DNA from: Flavobacteriaceae bacterium
GTDB taxonomy: Bacteria; Bacteroidota; Bacteroidia; Flavobacteriales; Flavobacteriaceae
Assembly (NCBI GenBank): GCA_029252265.1
Contig: JAQXBT010000076.1
Span: forward strand, 1-44,229
Direction of reading: 5' to 3'
Length of the DNA: 44,229 bases
The notes under the pieces: generated by a model
Told to the model about the DNA's origin: nothing
The model's database searches: none
Seen by the model: only the letters and a program-made list of their open reading frames with translations
Translations under genes and position numbers: made by a program
In this document: piece by piece, positions 42,557 to 44,229 of the stretch
How positions within the stretch are numbered: the stretch's first letter is position 1
How the letters are laid out: each line of letters begins with the position of its first letter

Positions 42557-44229
42557 ATGAAACACCTAAATATACTATGTTTAACAGGCTTTTTAGTGTC
42601 ATTTATGGCCCTAGCTCAACAGACGATCGTTAGAGGAAGTGTAAACAACTTAACCTCAAACCAACCGCTCCACGGAGTTCATGTTGAATTTGAGCAATCG
42701 TTATTAAGCACGGACACAGATACCGAAGGTGTGTTTGAGTTTTCGTCCAATATCCCAATTGGGGAGCACATCTTAAAATTAACCAAGCCAGGCTATCTTT
42801 TAGCACGTTACCCTATTGTGGTTTATGAAGGTCAAACGCTTGATATTCAAGATATGGTGATGTCTGTAGACCTTTCAAATGACGACTTGTTTACTATTAC
42901 CCTAACAGATGATGAATTAAATGACGACAGCAGTGGAGTCGATAATATTTCTGGGTTATTAGGATCGTCTAAAGATATTTTTCAGCGGACAGCCGCTTTT
43001 GAATTTAGCACATCGTTTTTTAATGTACGGGGTCTAAATTCCGAGAACGGAACACTACTGATGAATGGCATCGAAATGAACAAACTATCCAATGGGAGAC
43101 CACAATGGAGTAATTGGGGTGGGTTGAATGATGTCCTTCGCAACCAAGAATTAACCTCTGGACTCGCTGCATCGTCCTATAATTTTGGAGGCGTTTTAGG
43201 GTCCACAAACATTAATTTAAGAGCGTCAGAGTACCAAAGCAGTCGTCGGATCACCTATTCATCATCGAACCGAAGTTATACCAACAGACTCTTGGCGACC
43301 TATGCATCGGGTATTGTAAAAGGGGGATGGTCTTATGTGTTCTCACTGGGAAGACGTTGGGGAAATGAAGGGTATCAAGACGGAACCTTTTATGATGCGA
43401 ATTCCTTTTTTGGAGCAGTCGAAAAGAGAATCAACAAAAATCACAGTCTAAATTTTACGGCGTTTTATACCCCCAATAGACGCGGAAAGTCTTCTCCAAA
43501 CTCACAAGAGGTGTACGATTTAAAAAACATTAAGTATAATGAATATTGGGGGTATCAAGACGGGAGAAAGCGAAATTCGAGGGTAAAACGGATTTCAGAA
43601 CCTGTAGCGATGTTGAATTATTATTGGAATATTTCAGATCGTACAAAACTCAATACAAATATTGCCTACCAATTTGGTGAATTAGGAAACAGCCGTTTGG
43701 ATTATGCAGGAGGCGCTAATCCAAGTCCAGCCTACTATCAAGATCTACCAAGTTATTTTTTAGCAAATTCAGGAGGTCCGGATTTAGCAGGCGCGTATGA
43801 GGCCTACCAAAATTTCACGTCGGATGGTCAATTAGATTGGAACCAAATATACGATGCCAACATCACAAACAACACCAATGGGAATCCTGCGGCCTATGTG
43901 TTGTATGAAGATCGAAATGATGACACACAACTCACCTTTAACACGATCTTAAGTTCTGAATTATCAGATCATATGGTTTTAAATGCGGCCGCCAATTACA
44001 AGCGATTACAATCTCATAATTTTGCCGAAATTTTAGATATGTTAGGAAGTACTACGGGCTATTTAAATATTGATTCTTTTGATCAGATTCAATTGAACTT
44101 AAAGAACCCCAATCAAATCGTAGGTCAAGGCGATATCTTTAAATATAACTATAATTTAGAGGCCAATGTGCTTAGCGGGTTTGCACAAGCGCAGTTTACT
44201 TATAATAAGGTTGATTTTTTTATCGCCGC
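42557..44229 (+). CDS. TonB-dependent receptor, 5' part (runs off the window end)
   Basis: The frame opens with ATG at 42557 and is still open at the last base (557 full codons). The signal peptide is MKHLNILCLTGFLVSFMALA. A carboxypeptidase-regulatory-like domain follows (about 22-105: VRGSVNNLTSNQPLHGVHVEF, KLTKPGYLLARYP). An acidic linker (LTDDELNDDSSGVDN) leads to a plug domain with FFNVRGLNSENGTLLMNGIEMN and FGGVLGSTNINLRASE, after which barrel strands begin. The plug contains NGRPQWSNWGGL, closely like NGRVYWSNWAGL in the receptor at 36573, so the two are paralogues of one subfamily. The C-terminal part of the barrel is missing. Substrate unknown. Confidence 0.92.
   Translation, partial: MKHLNILCLTGFLVSFMALAQQTIVRGSVNNLTSNQPLHGVHVEFEQSLLSTDTDTEGVFEFSSNIPIGEHILKLTKPGYLLARYPIVVYEGQTLDIQDMVMSVDLSNDDLFTITLTDDELNDDSSGVDNISGLLGSSKDIFQRTAAFEFSTSFFNVRGLNSENGTLLMNGIEMNKLSNGRPQWSNWGGLNDVLRNQELTSGLAASSYNFGGVLGSTNINLRASEYQSSRRITYSSSNRSYTNRLLATYASGIVKGGWSYVFSLGRRWGNEGYQDGTFYDANSFFGAVEKRINKNHSLNFTAFYTPNRRGKSSPNSQEVYDLKNIKYNEYWGYQDGRKRNSRVKRISEPVAMLNYYWNISDRTKLNTNIAYQFGELGNSRLDYAGGANPSPAYYQDLPSYFLANSGGPDLAGAYEAYQNFTSDGQLDWNQIYDANITNNTNGNPAAYVLYEDRNDDTQLTFNTILSSELSDHMVLNAAANYKRLQSHNFAEILDMLGSTTGYLNIDSFDQIQLNLKNPNQIVGQGDIFKYNYNLEANVLSGFAQAQFTYNKVDFFIA

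Noticed and set aside
1-44229. CRISPR array, insertion sequence, prophage, toxin-antitoxin or other defence system
   Set aside because: No regular direct repeats with spacers, no transposase or integrase motifs, no phage structural genes, and no toxin/antitoxin-like pair were seen; gene order and content look like core chromosome.

Overview
The window looks like an ordinary chromosomal segment of a marine-type Flavobacteriaceae bacterium (phylum Bacteroidota). The evidence is an AT-rich sequence, the type IX secretion translocon gene sprA, TonB-dependent receptors with carboxypeptidase-regulatory-like N-terminal domains, Bacteroidota-style promoters (TAnnTTTG -7 boxes) instead of sigma70 sites, and almost no Shine-Dalgarno sequences. 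I see no insertion sequence, prophage, CRISPR array or rRNA operon. One tRNA gene is present.

Layout. 1-5.7 kb (+): 3' end of ruvB, queG, a gamma-glutamyltransferase and a malic enzyme/phosphotransacetylase fusion. 5.7-15.2 kb (+): ruvA, the 7.3-kb sprA, gcvH, a VanZ-like gene and a TonB-family energy transducer, closed by a strong hairpin. 15.2-17.7 kb: a minus-strand retropepsin-like protease, then tatD, a type I asparaginase and tRNA-Ser(GGA). 17.7-20.9 kb (+): an exbB / unknown membrane protein / exbD / exbD operon ending at a terminator, then a small outer-membrane barrel gene. 20.9-21.5 kb (-): a divergent PAP2-type membrane protein. 21.7-26.1 kb (+): ileS, a DksA-like gene and lspA. 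26.1-27.6 kb (-): rimK and 5-formyl-THF cyclo-ligase. 27.7-31.7 kb (+): uvrC and a patatin/POTRA/barrel protein. 31.8-36.4 kb (+): DUF3108 protein, tryptophan 2,3-dioxygenase, M23 peptidase and pgi, tightly packed. 36.5-40.8 kb (+): a TonB-dependent receptor and a five-repeat lipoprotein. 40.9-44.2 kb: a small membrane protein, a minus-strand endonuclease/exonuclease/phosphatase protein, and the 5' part of a second TonB-dependent receptor that runs off the window.

Much of the window concerns the envelope. SprA forms the outer-membrane channel of type IX secretion, TonB/ExbB/ExbD energise outer-membrane receptors, two receptors are present, and LspA matures lipoproteins such as the several predicted here. 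The rest is housekeeping: Holliday-junction branch migration (RuvA, RuvB), nucleotide excision repair (UvrC), tRNA charging and modification (IleRS, QueG), and central carbon and one-carbon metabolism (MaeB, Pgi, GcvH, FTHF cyclo-ligase).

The points most worth following up are: an isoleucyl-tRNA synthetase whose HIGH signature reads GVHH; a lipoprotein in SusD position made of about five degenerate repeats that I do not recognise; an M23 peptidase with Cys in place of a zinc-ligand His; a DksA-like protein with three of four zinc cysteines replaced; and start codons that lie inside perfect -7 promoter boxes. No clearly new multi-gene defence or mobile system is visible.
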